A stretch of 36,744 bases of DNA from an uncultured Veillonellaceae bacterium. GTDB lineage: Bacteria > Bacillota > Negativicutes > Selenomonadales > Selenomonadaceae. The stretch is from positions 1 to 36,744 of the forward strand of contig CACXCC010000058.1 in NCBI GenBank assembly GCA_902766015.1, given 5' to 3'. Below are positions 16,357 through 23,368 of this stretch, in pieces (within the stretch, counting starts at the first letter, position 1; every line of letters begins with the position of its first letter). A model generated the notes under the pieces. It did no database searches. It worked only from the letters and a program-made list of their open reading frames with translations, and was not told the origin of the DNA. A program made the position numbers and the translations under genes.

Positions 16357-17144
16357 TGAGTACGCGTATCGATAACAAAATGGCTGCACTCCGTGCGGCA
16401 GGCAAAAAAGGTATTTTCATCTATATTACGGCCGGCGCGCCGGATGTCGAAACGACGCTCCGCGCCGTCAAAGAGGCGGAAAAAGCCGGCGCCGATCTCA
16501 TCGAACTCGGTCTCCCGTTCTCCGATCCGATGGCAGACGGCCCGGTTATTCAGACGGCTTCTGTTATTGCGCTGAAAAACGGCATGTCGCTGAAAAAAGA
16601 ACTCGAAATCATGCGCGAGATCCGCAAATTCACGCAGATTCCGGTTGTCGGCATGGGCTATATCAATAATATGTACCATTACGGTTTTGAGAAATTCGTC
16701 AAGGATTTCAAGGAAGCAGGCATGGACGGCGTGATCGTTCCGGACGTTCCGCATGAGGAATCCGGCGAAATGCGCCGGATCTGCGCCGAAAATGATTTTG
16801 CACTTGTCGAGTTTATTACGCCGGGCACGACGGAAGACCGCATGCAGGAAACGTGTAAGGACGCGAAAGGTTTTGTCTACTGCGTGTCCAATAACGGCGT
16901 TACGGGCGTCAAGAAGATTGACTACAGTACGATCGGCGCGGTTTGCGCCAATGCACGTAAATATACGGATACGCCGCTTGCGATCGGTTTCGGCATCGGC
17001 TCGCCGGAAGCGGCGGCCGAAGCGGCACAGTACGCCGATGCGATTATTGTCGGCAGTGCCGTTGTCGGACGTCTGATTAAAGGCAAGGAGCAGGAAGCGA
17101 TGGATCTCATCGCGGCCATGCGTGCGGCGATTGACGCGAAATGA
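16356..17144 (+). CDS. trpA: Tryptophan synthase alpha chain
   Basis: TrpA splits indole-3-glycerol phosphate to indole and glyceraldehyde 3-phosphate and passes indole to TrpB through the tunnel. The 262-residue TIM barrel carries the two catalytic acids in DLIELGLPFSDPMADGP (Glu50 and Asp61, one residue offset from the E. coli 49/60 numbering). IVPDVPHEE (loop 6 region), SNNGVTGVK and the phosphate loop IGFGIGSPEAA are also present. The gene overlaps trpB by one base and is the last gene of the operon. A short weak hairpin (17150-17166) follows without a clear T-run. No trpE, trpG or trpD is present on either side. Confidence 0.98.
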   Translation: MSTRIDNKMAALRAAGKKGIFIYITAGAPDVETTLRAVKEAEKAGADLIELGLPFSDPMADGPVIQTASVIALKNGMSLKKELEIMREIRKFTQIPVVGMGYINNMYHYGFEKFVKDFKEAGMDGVIVPDVPHEESGEMRRICAENDFALVEFITPGTTEDRMQETCKDAKGFVYCVSNNGVTGVKKIDYSTIGAVCANARKYTDTPLAIGFGIGSPEAAAEAAQYADAIIVGSAVVGRLIKGKEQEAMDLIAAMRAAIDAK

Positions 17145-17310
17145 CCGTTATACGTCCGCGCGGGCGGATTGCCGATTATCGCGGCCTTATTCATGGATAA
17201 AGGATTGACGGTTGACGTCAACAAACATATCGGGCGCAGCTCCCGTTTTTCGGATTCTTTTCCGGAAAGCGGGGGGTGCGTTTTTTGTGTCAATTTTGGT
17301 TCAAAAGAAA

Positions 17311-17339
17311 TTGACTTTTTCGAGAGAATGCGATAAATT
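17311..17339 (+). promoter_or_regulatory. Candidate promoter of the EamA transporter gene
   Basis: TTGACT (17311-17316), a 17-bp spacer and TAAATT (17334-17339) lie about 60 bp before the ATG. The -35 is strong and the -10 is moderate. Confidence 0.55.
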
Positions 17340-17397
17340 AACCATATATAAATCAAAAGATACTCAAAATTTATGCGAAAGGGAAAAGAGGGGTACT

Positions 17398-18282
17398 ATG
17401 ACCGATCAGGAAAGACGGCGGACGTATGCGCTGCTGATTCTGACAACGGTAATTTGGGGTATTCAGCCGCTCTGTATCAAATGGCTTGTTACGGCGTGGT
17501 CGCCGGTGACGATTACGGCGATGCGTTATTTTATTATCGGACCGGTGCTGATTCTCATCGCGTGTTCGCGCGGGGAGCACTGGCTGCCGCCGAAATCGCT
17601 CTGGATTCCTCTGATCGGCATGGGCGTTACGGGTATCGGGTTTAATAATGTCATGCAGTTTACGGGTCTGCAGTATTCGACGGTTACGAACTGTACGCTG
17701 ATTGCGGCCGCGTCGCCGGCGATTACGGCGTTTTTTGCGGCGATTTTGATCCGTGAGCGCCTGAGCCTCTTATCGTGGTTCGGTATTCTCATTTCGTTTA
17801 TCGGCGCGCTGCTTGTCGTGAGTCACGGTTCGTGGGAAGTTGTTTCGCATCTCGCGTTCAATGTCGGTGATATTCTCTTTTTCTGTGCGCAGATTTTCTG
17901 GACGCTTTATTCGATTATCGCGCTGAAGGTTATGGGGCATATTTCGGCCGCGATGACGACGGGCTGGGCGGGCCTCCTCGGCGCGATTGTCGTGTCGCTT
18001 TACGGTCTCGTGACGAATGATTTCCATCCGGTCAATATGGAGCCGGCTCTCTGGGGCGCGTATGCGTATGCGGTTATTTTCGGCGGCATTATGGCGATGC
18101 TGTTTTGGAATATCGGTGTCAAGCACGCCGGGCCGAGTCTGACGTCCATTTTCCAGAATATCACGCCGGTTGTCGGTATGATCGGCGGCGTCCTGATGTT
18201 CAACGAAGTCGTCGGTGCTCTCCAGCTCATCGGTGCCGCGTCCATTTTTATCGGCGTTTATTTGACGACACACAGCTCGTGA
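17398..18282 (+). CDS. EamA/DMT-family transporter
   Basis: This is a 294-residue inner-membrane protein with ten expected hydrophobic segments arranged as two EamA repeats. The first repeat begins YALLILTTVIWGIQPLCIKWL and the second begins near VGDILFFCAQIFWTLYSIIALK. The ending GPSLTSIFQNITPVVGMIGGVLMFNE is the typical second-repeat helix. DMT proteins export amino acids and other metabolites; the position after the trp operon might suggest an amino-acid exporter, but it has its own promoter and nothing in the sequence fixes the substrate. The ATG at 17398 follows AGAGGGG; the in-frame extension upstream lies before the promoter and is not translated. The structured element copy 2 begins 48 bp after the stop. 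Confidence 0.92.
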   Translation: MTDQERRRTYALLILTTVIWGIQPLCIKWLVTAWSPVTITAMRYFIIGPVLILIACSRGEHWLPPKSLWIPLIGMGVTGIGFNNVMQFTGLQYSTVTNCTLIAAASPAITAFFAAILIRERLSLLSWFGILISFIGALLVVSHGSWEVVSHLAFNVGDILFFCAQIFWTLYSIIALKVMGHISAAMTTGWAGLLGAIVVSLYGLVTNDFHPVNMEPALWGAYAYAVIFGGIMAMLFWNIGVKHAGPSLTSIFQNITPVVGMIGGVLMFNEVVGALQLIGAASIFIGVYLTTHSS

Positions 18283-18330
18283 AATTTTGTTATACTGCCT
18301 GGGCTCGTTGTTTGCCGGGAAGAGGAAACG

Positions 18331-18516
18331 TGAGGGAGTGGGGCGCGGAGGCGGCGGGCGTTGCTGCAAGAGGCGTTAAGAACGTCAGACGGTTTCCCAC
18401 GGAGCCTCAAATTGTTTAAGCGCAGCGGTTTGATTTGAGGCGACAAAATTGAGGGAAACCGTCTGACGTTTAGCCGACAGCTCAGCCCGCCGCCTCCGCG
18501 CCCCACTCCCGTCTCG
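18331..18516 (+). ncRNA. Candidate structured RNA element, copy 2
   Basis: This has the same 186-nt architecture as copy 1. P1 is a perfect 26-bp stem (18334-18359 with 18485-18510). The GTC bulge is at 18511-18513 and P0 is three pairs (one G-U). P2 is 17 bp (18382-18398 with 18453-18469) and P3 is 8 bp (18404-18411 with 18434-18441). The 22-nt apical loop at 18412-18433 is identical to copy 1. Linkers of 5, 11, 22 and 15 nt are the same lengths as in copy 1. A TATACT box at 18291-18296 could be a -10 for independent transcription, but I see no matching -35. No U-tract follows, so it is not a standard terminator. Confidence 0.6.
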
Positions 18517-18642
18517 ATTAATGGTCATTTTCGTTCCAATGTAACAATTTTATGGGTAACTTCGACCGCATTTCTCGAATTATTTCGTATTGATACTATA
18601 AGAAACACGCGCTTACATCGTAATCGGACAAGTCAGCCGCAC

Positions 18643-18736
18643 TATGCTAATATGGTGAATTGTGTGAAAAAACTATCCTGTTGCAGAGGCAGTATGCCCA
18701 TGCTACAATGACGGTGTCAAGAGGAAAAGAAAAGAA
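18643..18736 (+). repeat. Duplicated 94-bp promoter region, copy A
   Basis: It aligns without gaps to 19201-19294. Shared blocks are GGTGAATTGTGTGAAAA, CTATCCTGTTGC, CCCATGCTACAATGACGG and GTGTCAA followed by GGAAAAGA. It contains the promoter TTGCAG (18681-18686), a 17-bp spacer and an extended -10 TGCTACAAT (TACAAT at 18704-18709). The conserved block upstream of the -35 may be a regulator site. Confidence 0.85.
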
Positions 18737-18760
18737 CAGAAGAAAAAAGGAGTGTTTCTT

Positions 18761-18976
18761 ATGTTAATGGATAAAGAAACGAGAAAAGCATTAATGGCCT
18801 GCACGGCTATCCTGGGTTCCCTGGTTGTCCTGACGACGATGATCGTCGCAGCCTTCCTCGGTACCGTTTCCCCGGCAATTGCCGCATTCGTACTGGTTGT
18901 CTGGTTCTCCCTCGCCAGCGGCATCAACTACTTCATGACGCTCGATGACATGCAGTCCGTCAAAACGAACGAGTAA
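18761..18976 (+). CDS. Small membrane protein, paralogue A
   Basis: This 71-residue protein starts at ATG 18761, eight bases after AAAAAAGGAG; the in-frame GTG at 18752 lies within the ribosome site. It begins MLMDKETRKALMACTAILGS. Two hydrophobic segments (about residues 12-34 and 38-57) are separated by a short GTVSPAIA turn, and a charged tail LDDMQSVKTNE follows. It is clearly related to the product of 19349-19570: both start with M-MDK-T, share L-TTM-V-A-LGTV, and have a similar hydrophobic profile. The promoters are duplicated too. No known family is recognised. It could be a small inner-membrane regulator, stress peptide or membrane toxin, but nothing visible decides this. A terminator follows. 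Confidence 0.72.
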   Translation: MLMDKETRKALMACTAILGSLVVLTTMIVAAFLGTVSPAIAAFVLVVWFSLASGINYFMTLDDMQSVKTNE

Positions 18977-19012
18977 TCACACATCACAATAAACGGCTTC
19001 GTCCGAATCCCG

Positions 19013-19057
19013 AAAGATCCCGTACCGGTGAATCACCACCGATACGGGATCTTTTTT
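19013..19057 (+). terminator. Intrinsic terminator after small membrane protein A
   Basis: AGATCCCGTA pairs with TACGGGATCT (inner CGGTG/CACC also pairs), followed by six T. Confidence 0.9.
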
Positions 19058-19200
19058 GCCCTTTTATACAAACGGTTGCATTGGTATAGTTTTCTGAAAA
19101 TAACTTCTTTGTGGTGAAAAAAGAGGCATTTCTGGTCAAATCGTATTACTCAGACCCAGAAACATGACGATTCGGAGGCAACAATACGACTGCACCCCGG

Positions 19201-19294
19201 TATGGCAATATGGTGAATTGTGTGAAAACACTATCCTGTTGCGGTGTTGCAAAGCCCATGCTACAATGACGGTGTCAAAAGGAAAAGATAAGAA
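19201..19294 (+). repeat. Duplicated 94-bp promoter region, copy B
   Basis: This is the copy of 18643-18736 placed before the second small membrane protein. The promoter is TTGCGG (19239-19244), a 17-bp spacer and an extended -10 TGCTACAAT (TACAAT at 19262-19267). Divergence is concentrated in the spacer, while the upstream block and the -10 are nearly unchanged. Confidence 0.85.
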
Positions 19295-19348
19295 GTTAAG
19301 AGAAAAAGCTTAGAAAGTTAAGCTGGAAAAAGAAAGAAGGTCATTTTT

Positions 19349-19570
19349 ATGATGATGGATAAAGATACGAGTGCGATTCTGAGCTGCACGGCAGTTCTCA
19401 GTGTTTTGGTTGCTTTGACGACGATGGTTGTCGGTGCTTATCTCGGTACGGTTACGATGGTTGAAATCGTTTCGGTAGTCGGCATCAGCCTTATGGTTAT
19501 CAGCGTTGTCGAATATGTTGCTCTGATGGAAGAAAACGAGAAAAATCGTTTGAAACGGATCTTCGGCTGA
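19349..19570 (+). CDS. Small membrane protein, paralogue B
   Basis: The product is 73 residues starting MMMDKDTSAILSCTAVLSVL. ATG codons at 19349, 19352 and 19355 are all in frame; AGAAGG at 19335-19340 best fits the first. Two hydrophobic segments (about residues 9-31 and 34-53) and a basic tail (EENEKNRLKRIFG) mirror paralogue A, whose tail is acidic. Both genes have separate but near-identical promoters and separate terminators, so each is an independent unit from one tandem duplication of promoter and gene. Function is unknown. Confidence 0.72.
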   Translation: MMMDKDTSAILSCTAVLSVLVALTTMVVGAYLGTVTMVEIVSVVGISLMVISVVEYVALMEENEKNRLKRIFG

Positions 19571-19603
19571 TTGACAGCTGATTCGATATCGGCCGGAAAC
19601 GGC

Positions 19604-19645
19604 AAGCCGCCGCGCGTCAACAAAACGCGCGGCGGCTTTTTTATA
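19604..19645. terminator. Intrinsic terminator after small membrane protein B
   Basis: AAGCCGCCGCGCGT pairs perfectly with ACGCGCGGCGGCTT, followed by a T-run. It lies between the convergent small gene and the LacI-type gene. Confidence 0.92.
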
Positions 19646-19683
19646 TCTGTATTTCCTGAGCATGACAGGAACTTCATCGAAGG

Positions 19684-20697
19684 TCAGAGATTTTCCATGA
19701 GCTGAATACCGATCGGCATATAGATGACGTCGGTTTTCGGCCGTTCCTGCATCATGACGAAACGGAAGAGTTGGTTGAGTCCGGTATATCCTTGATTGAC
19801 GAGATCGCCACTGATCGAGCAGCTCGCAATACCTTCGCGGATCATCTGCTTGATGACGGGGTATTTTTCGAAGCAGATGAGGAAAGGACGTTGTGACGGC
19901 GGTAATGTGCGCAGGGTATTCCCGATTTCTTTGACGCAGCCGCTGATCGCGAAAATCAGGTCGGGGTTTTGTGTCAAAAGGGATTGCGTGGCAGCGTAGG
20001 TTTTTTGCGGATCCTCTAAGGTTTCGATAAACGGAAGAATGCGTACCGGTTGACGGATATTGGCAAAATAACGGCGGAATCCCGCATCGCGTTCTTGTGT
20101 AGCCGTCAGATAACGCGTACTGCCGAGTACGGCGATCGTGCCGCGTCCGTTCAAAAAGAGCGAAGCCATACGAGCCGCCGCGTAACCGGCTTTGTCCATA
20201 TTTTGACCGACAAAGCAGAGACGGTGGTTTTTGTCCTGACAGTCCGTATTCAGTGTAATGACGGGTATATTGGCGTCAAAGAGCGTCTTCAGGGCCGATT
20301 CGACACTCGGATCGTTGAGCGGAGAGACAATAACGCCGCTGAAACCCTGATCGGCGAGATGTTCCAGCACCGAAGCCTGTTGACCGGCATCGGGGAAGTC
20401 AATGAGGAAATATTCGACTTCAATATTGAAGCGGCTCAGTTCACGCGCCGCACGGTCAATACCCTGACGCCATTCGATGAGCGCGTCAACCTGAAGCAGT
20501 ACGGCGGCAAAACGGATTTTGTCCTGCTGATGTTTGAGCGCCTTGCCGATGGGATTGACTTCATAATGGACATCGTCAATGATTTTCTGTACGCGGCGGC
20601 GGACTTCGTCACTGACACCTTCACGGTGATGCAGGACTTTATCGACAGTCGAACGGTGTACGCCGGCCATAGCGGCGATTTCTTTGATCGTAGTCAT
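19684..20697 (-). CDS. LacI-family transcriptional regulator of the inositol-type cluster
   Basis: This 337-residue regulator has an N-terminal helix-turn-helix (TIKEIAAMAGVHRSTVDKVLHHREGVSDEVRRRV, residues about 3-36) and a hinge near 45-58. The periplasmic-binding-protein-like effector domain includes GFSGVIVSPLNDPSV, PVITLNTDC, FVGQNMDKAGYAAARM and GTIAVLGSTRYLTATQERDAGFRRYF. The recognition helix reads HRSTVDKVLHH where many LacI proteins have xxTVSRVLN, so its operator should differ from typical ones. Three identical 16-bp palindromes sit upstream of the neighbouring iolG-like and TIM-barrel genes and are the obvious candidate operators. The effector would be an inositol, inosose or sugar; this is inferred from context. 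The gene ends next to a terminator. Confidence 0.92.
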   Translation of the reverse strand: MTTIKEIAAMAGVHRSTVDKVLHHREGVSDEVRRRVQKIIDDVHYEVNPIGKALKHQQDKIRFAAVLLQVDALIEWRQGIDRAARELSRFNIEVEYFLIDFPDAGQQASVLEHLADQGFSGVIVSPLNDPSVESALKTLFDANIPVITLNTDCQDKNHRLCFVGQNMDKAGYAAARMASLFLNGRGTIAVLGSTRYLTATQERDAGFRRYFANIRQPVRILPFIETLEDPQKTYAATQSLLTQNPDLIFAISGCVKEIGNTLRTLPPSQRPFLICFEKYPVIKQMIREGIASCSISGDLVNQGYTGLNQLFRFVMMQERPKTDVIYMPIGIQLMENL

Positions 20698-20957
20698 AAC
20701 GAACCTTTCTGTGCAGGGGAAAGCTCTTATCGGAAATCTACCTTTATTGTAAGCGGATCCATGATAGAAATCAATTTGAACCGGAAAATTTTGATGCGAA
20801 GCAGCGGTGAAGAATGTTATGCGGATGAAATAAAAATGTCCGTACGATTTTGCACGGACATCTTTTGAGGAACTTATTCTATGATCGGAATTTTAAAAAA
20901 TGACCGGGAGCGAGAGGAAATCTGTGCTCCCGGTGCATAGCAGGATCTTAGTAAAAT

Positions 20958-21974
20958 TTAGTTTTTGTAGAAGTCCGGCGTTTCGTCAACGTGGATGTCA
21001 ACGACCGTCTGCGTGTCACGGGCTTTCGATGCGGCGGCAGCGGCAACCTGTCCGACGTAGCCGTCCCAAGAGGAAGGACCGACGAGTTTACCGGCTTTGA
21101 CGGAGTCGATCCATTCCTGGAATTCCGTGTTGTAAGCCTGAACGAAGCGGTCGGACCAGTCTTTGCAGGTCGGATGAATCATCGAGGCATTCGTGCGAAT
21201 CCAGGCATTGGAGGGATCCGGCAGGTTCAGGATGGCATCTTCGCAGCAGACTTCGCATTTGATGTCATAGCCGTAATTGTCGCAGACAAAGGCTTCAACA
21301 TCGATACGAACGCCGGATTTCGTCGTGAGGTACATGATCTGCGGATCCTGCAGACCTTCATGCGCGTGACGCGTGCGTTTCGGGAATACAACCTGAGCCG
21401 TAGCATAATCTTCACCGAGCAGCCAGCGCAGAACATCGATTTCGTGGATCATGGAGTTTTCAACGGCCATCGGCGTATCGTAGCTGTCCGGAACACTCGG
21501 ATTGCGATGTGCGCAGTGGAGCATCAGCGGTTCGCCGAATGTACGCTCCGAAATGTACTTTTTGAGCTGACGATAACCGTAATCGTAGCGGCGCATGAAA
21601 CCGACCTGAACGAGGCGTTTTCCGCCGGCCATTTCGGCTTCGACGATCTGACGGCAGACATCGGCTTCCGGTGCGAGCGGTTTTTCACAGAATACGTATT
21701 TGCCGGCTTTGATGCAGGCGAGAACGTACTGGGCATGGAATTTGTCAATCGTCGTGACAATGATGGCGTCAATTTCCGGGTCGTTGATCAGTTCATAGCC
21801 GTCCTCGACGAATTTGACGTCATATTTGGCAGCCGTTTTTTTGCCGCCTTCGACAAACGCATCGGAAATCGCGACAACGCGTGCGCCCTGCAGGACATTG
21901 TTGATACGTTCAATATGCGTGCGACCGATTCCGCCTGCACCGATGAGACCGAGTTGAAGCATTCCGTTTTTCAT
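20958..21974 (-). CDS. iolG: IolG-like inositol 2-dehydrogenase paralogue (Gfo/Idh/MocA), catalytic Asp replaced by Asn
   Basis: The product is 338 residues from ATG 21974, eight bases after AGGTAAGG; the ATG at 21980 is too close to that site. QLGLIGAGGIGRTHIERI is the NAD-binding loop and VFCEKPLAPEA holds Lys98. VQVGFMRRYDYGY and HCAHRNPSVPDSYDTPMAVE match B. subtilis IolG almost word for word, and the C-terminus keeps the family ending ETPDFYKN. IolG oxidises myo-inositol to scyllo-inosose using Lys, Asp and His; the Asp four residues before the His is Asn173 here (ENSMIHEID), whereas the second copy at 29109 keeps Asp. Activity or substrate may therefore differ. A candidate LacI operator (22028-22043) lies just upstream beside a TATAAT box. 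Confidence 0.9.
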   Translation of the reverse strand: MKNGMLQLGLIGAGGIGRTHIERINNVLQGARVVAISDAFVEGGKKTAAKYDVKFVEDGYELINDPEIDAIIVTTIDKFHAQYVLACIKAGKYVFCEKPLAPEADVCRQIVEAEMAGGKRLVQVGFMRRYDYGYRQLKKYISERTFGEPLMLHCAHRNPSVPDSYDTPMAVENSMIHEIDVLRWLLGEDYATAQVVFPKRTRHAHEGLQDPQIMYLTTKSGVRIDVEAFVCDNYGYDIKCEVCCEDAILNLPDPSNAWIRTNASMIHPTCKDWSDRFVQAYNTEFQEWIDSVKAGKLVGPSSWDGYVGQVAAAAASKARDTQTVVDIHVDETPDFYKN

Positions 21975-22009
21975 GATCATTACCTTACCTTTCGTTTTGA
22001 CTGTTCATG

Positions 22010-22044
22010 TATTATATATTTTTTCATACGAGCTCGAGCTCGTA
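22010..22044 (-). promoter_or_regulatory. Candidate LacI operator 1 and -10 box upstream of the first iolG
   Basis: The palindrome ACGAGCTCGAGCTCGT at 22028-22043 (18-bp perfect with flanking T/A) covers the -35 region of a minus-strand TATAAT (22010-22015). No consensus -35 is left, so binding here should block polymerase directly. Confidence 0.8.
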
Positions 22045-22104
22045 ATGTGGTAAAAAGGATATCCGCCCGCAAATAGAGGAATAGGACGGATAAACAGGAG
22101 GGAC

Positions 22105-23073
22105 TTATTTGCTGATCGTGGCTTTGAGGGCGTCGATCGAAGTCTGCAGACCGGCTTCGACGCTCATCGTGAGGTCTTCCATCTCGAGGGAGACATAACC
22201 GTTGTACCCCATCATGCGGGCAACGGAGAAGAACTCTTTCCACCACTGGAGGTCACGGCCGCAGCCGACACCGACATAGTTCCAGGTGCGTTTGGCGGAT
22301 TCCGTTACCGGCAGGTTCTCGAGCAGTCCGTCTACGTCGGAGAGGCCGCGTTCGATACGGGCATCTTTGCCGTGGACGTAGTAAATCTTGTTGCCGAGGG
22401 CACGTGCTGCGGCAATCGGCTCGGCTCCCTGAATCATCAGGTGGGACGGGTCAAGGTTCATGCCGATCATGTCGCCGAGTTCCGGGCCGACAACTTCGAT
22501 GAGTTTGTTCAGGCTGCGGACGTTATACACGAGCTGGCACGGGAATTCCTCGATCGCAATCTTTTCAACGCCGTTGTCTTTGGCGAACTGAGCGAATTCT
22601 TTCCACCATTTGGCAGCGACATCCCACTGATATTTGACGGCTTCGACCATGTAGTTGACACCGTCGAACTCCGGCCAGGAAATCGTGGACGTGATCCAGT
22701 TCGGCGTTTTGTCTCCCGGAGCGCCTGCCGGAAGACCGGACATCGTAACGATCGTTTTGACGCCGAGTTTGCCGGCGAGGACTGCCGTGTCATGGATCGT
22801 TTTGCTGTGTGCATGGCCCATCGGCGTGTCGATGAGCGGGTTGCCCGAGCAGTTCAGGGCCGAGATTTTCAGGCCGCGTTTGTCGATTTCGTCTTTGAAT
22901 GCTTTGAGTTTGTCCGGGTTGTTGATGAGTTCTTCGGCCGACGGAACGAAGAAGCAGCCGCCCCAGCCGCCTGTCGTCAGCTCGATAGCCGGGATGCCGT
23001 AAGCTTTGACTTTGTCGAGCATTTCCGTGAACGGGATTTTACCGAATACGTCGGTGCAGATTGAAAGTTCCAT
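22105..23073 (-). CDS. TIM-barrel sugar phosphate isomerase/epimerase-family enzyme
   Basis: This 322-residue protein of the AP-endonuclease-2-like fold is shared by IolE, IolI and xylose-isomerase-like enzymes. Candidate metal ligands lie on successive strands: KIAIEEFP (Glu175/Glu176), GMNLDPSHLM (Asp208 and His211), YYVHGKDAR (His234) and GYVSLEMED (Glu287). The N-terminus ELSICTDVFGKIPFTEMLDKVKAYG is typical. The reaction is probably an isomerisation, epimerisation or dehydration of a keto-cyclitol or keto-sugar; the exact one cannot be read, and it is not a close match to B. subtilis IolE. GGAGGTATTTATTATTATG gives the ribosome site and start. Two operator palindromes lie between its promoter and start codon, so it should be tightly repressed with the downstream iolG. 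Confidence 0.85.
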   Translation of the reverse strand: MELSICTDVFGKIPFTEMLDKVKAYGIPAIELTTGGWGGCFFVPSAEELINNPDKLKAFKDEIDKRGLKISALNCSGNPLIDTPMGHAHSKTIHDTAVLAGKLGVKTIVTMSGLPAGAPGDKTPNWITSTISWPEFDGVNYMVEAVKYQWDVAAKWWKEFAQFAKDNGVEKIAIEEFPCQLVYNVRSLNKLIEVVGPELGDMIGMNLDPSHLMIQGAEPIAAARALGNKIYYVHGKDARIERGLSDVDGLLENLPVTESAKRTWNYVGVGCGRDLQWWKEFFSVARMMGYNGYVSLEMEDLTMSVEAGLQTSIDALKATISK

Positions 23074-23110
23074 AATAATAAATACCTCCGTATGCTCCTG
23101 CTGCTTTTTG

Positions 23111-23130
23111 TTACGAGCTCGAGCTCGTAA
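23111..23130 (-). promoter_or_regulatory. Candidate LacI operator 2
   Basis: TTACGAGCTCGAGCTCGTAA is a perfect 20-bp palindrome in the leader of the 22105-23073 gene. Its centre is 34 bp from that of operator 3, about three helical turns, allowing cooperative binding on one face. Confidence 0.85.
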
Positions 23131-23145
23131 AAGGTTTAAAATTTT

Positions 23146-23163
23146 AACGAGCTCGAGCTCGTT
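23146..23163 (-). promoter_or_regulatory. Candidate LacI operator 3
   Basis: The 18-bp palindrome AACGAGCTCGAGCTCGTT begins about 6 bp downstream of the predicted transcription start of the promoter at 23176-23203. This is a classic position for repression. Confidence 0.85.
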
Positions 23164-23175
23164 CTTTATGATCTC

Positions 23176-23203
23176 AGTATATCACGTCTTTGACAGAATG
23201 CAA
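23176..23203 (-). promoter_or_regulatory. Promoter of the TIM-barrel/iolG minus-strand unit
   Basis: On the minus strand TTGCAT (23198-23203), a 16-bp spacer and TATACT (23176-23181) predict a start near 23169, just ahead of operators 3 and 2. Confidence 0.7.
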
Positions 23204-23311
23204 GTCTTTTTTGAAAAAGTTTTCGTTTTTTTGGATCGTCCGCGCTGACACTGCGGCTGACGTGTCAAATGACGGCGCCGCAGCGGGGAGGGAACCTGAA
23301 ATTGGGAAATA

Positions 23312-23358
23312 AAAAAGCTGTACATGAGCCGAAGCCCATGTACAGCTTTTGTTTCCCA
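23312..23358 (-). terminator. Intrinsic terminator after the PTS IIA gene
   Basis: AAAAGCTGTACATG pairs with CATGTACAGCTTTT around a loop containing AGCCGAAGC. Read on the minus strand it ends the IIA transcript before the promoter at 23176-23203. Confidence 0.85.
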
Positions 23359-23368
23359 AAAGGAATGA

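Noticed and set aside
15088..16389. 433-residue minus-strand open frame opposite trpB
   Set aside because: It is a shadow of a textbook trpB; no protein family signal.
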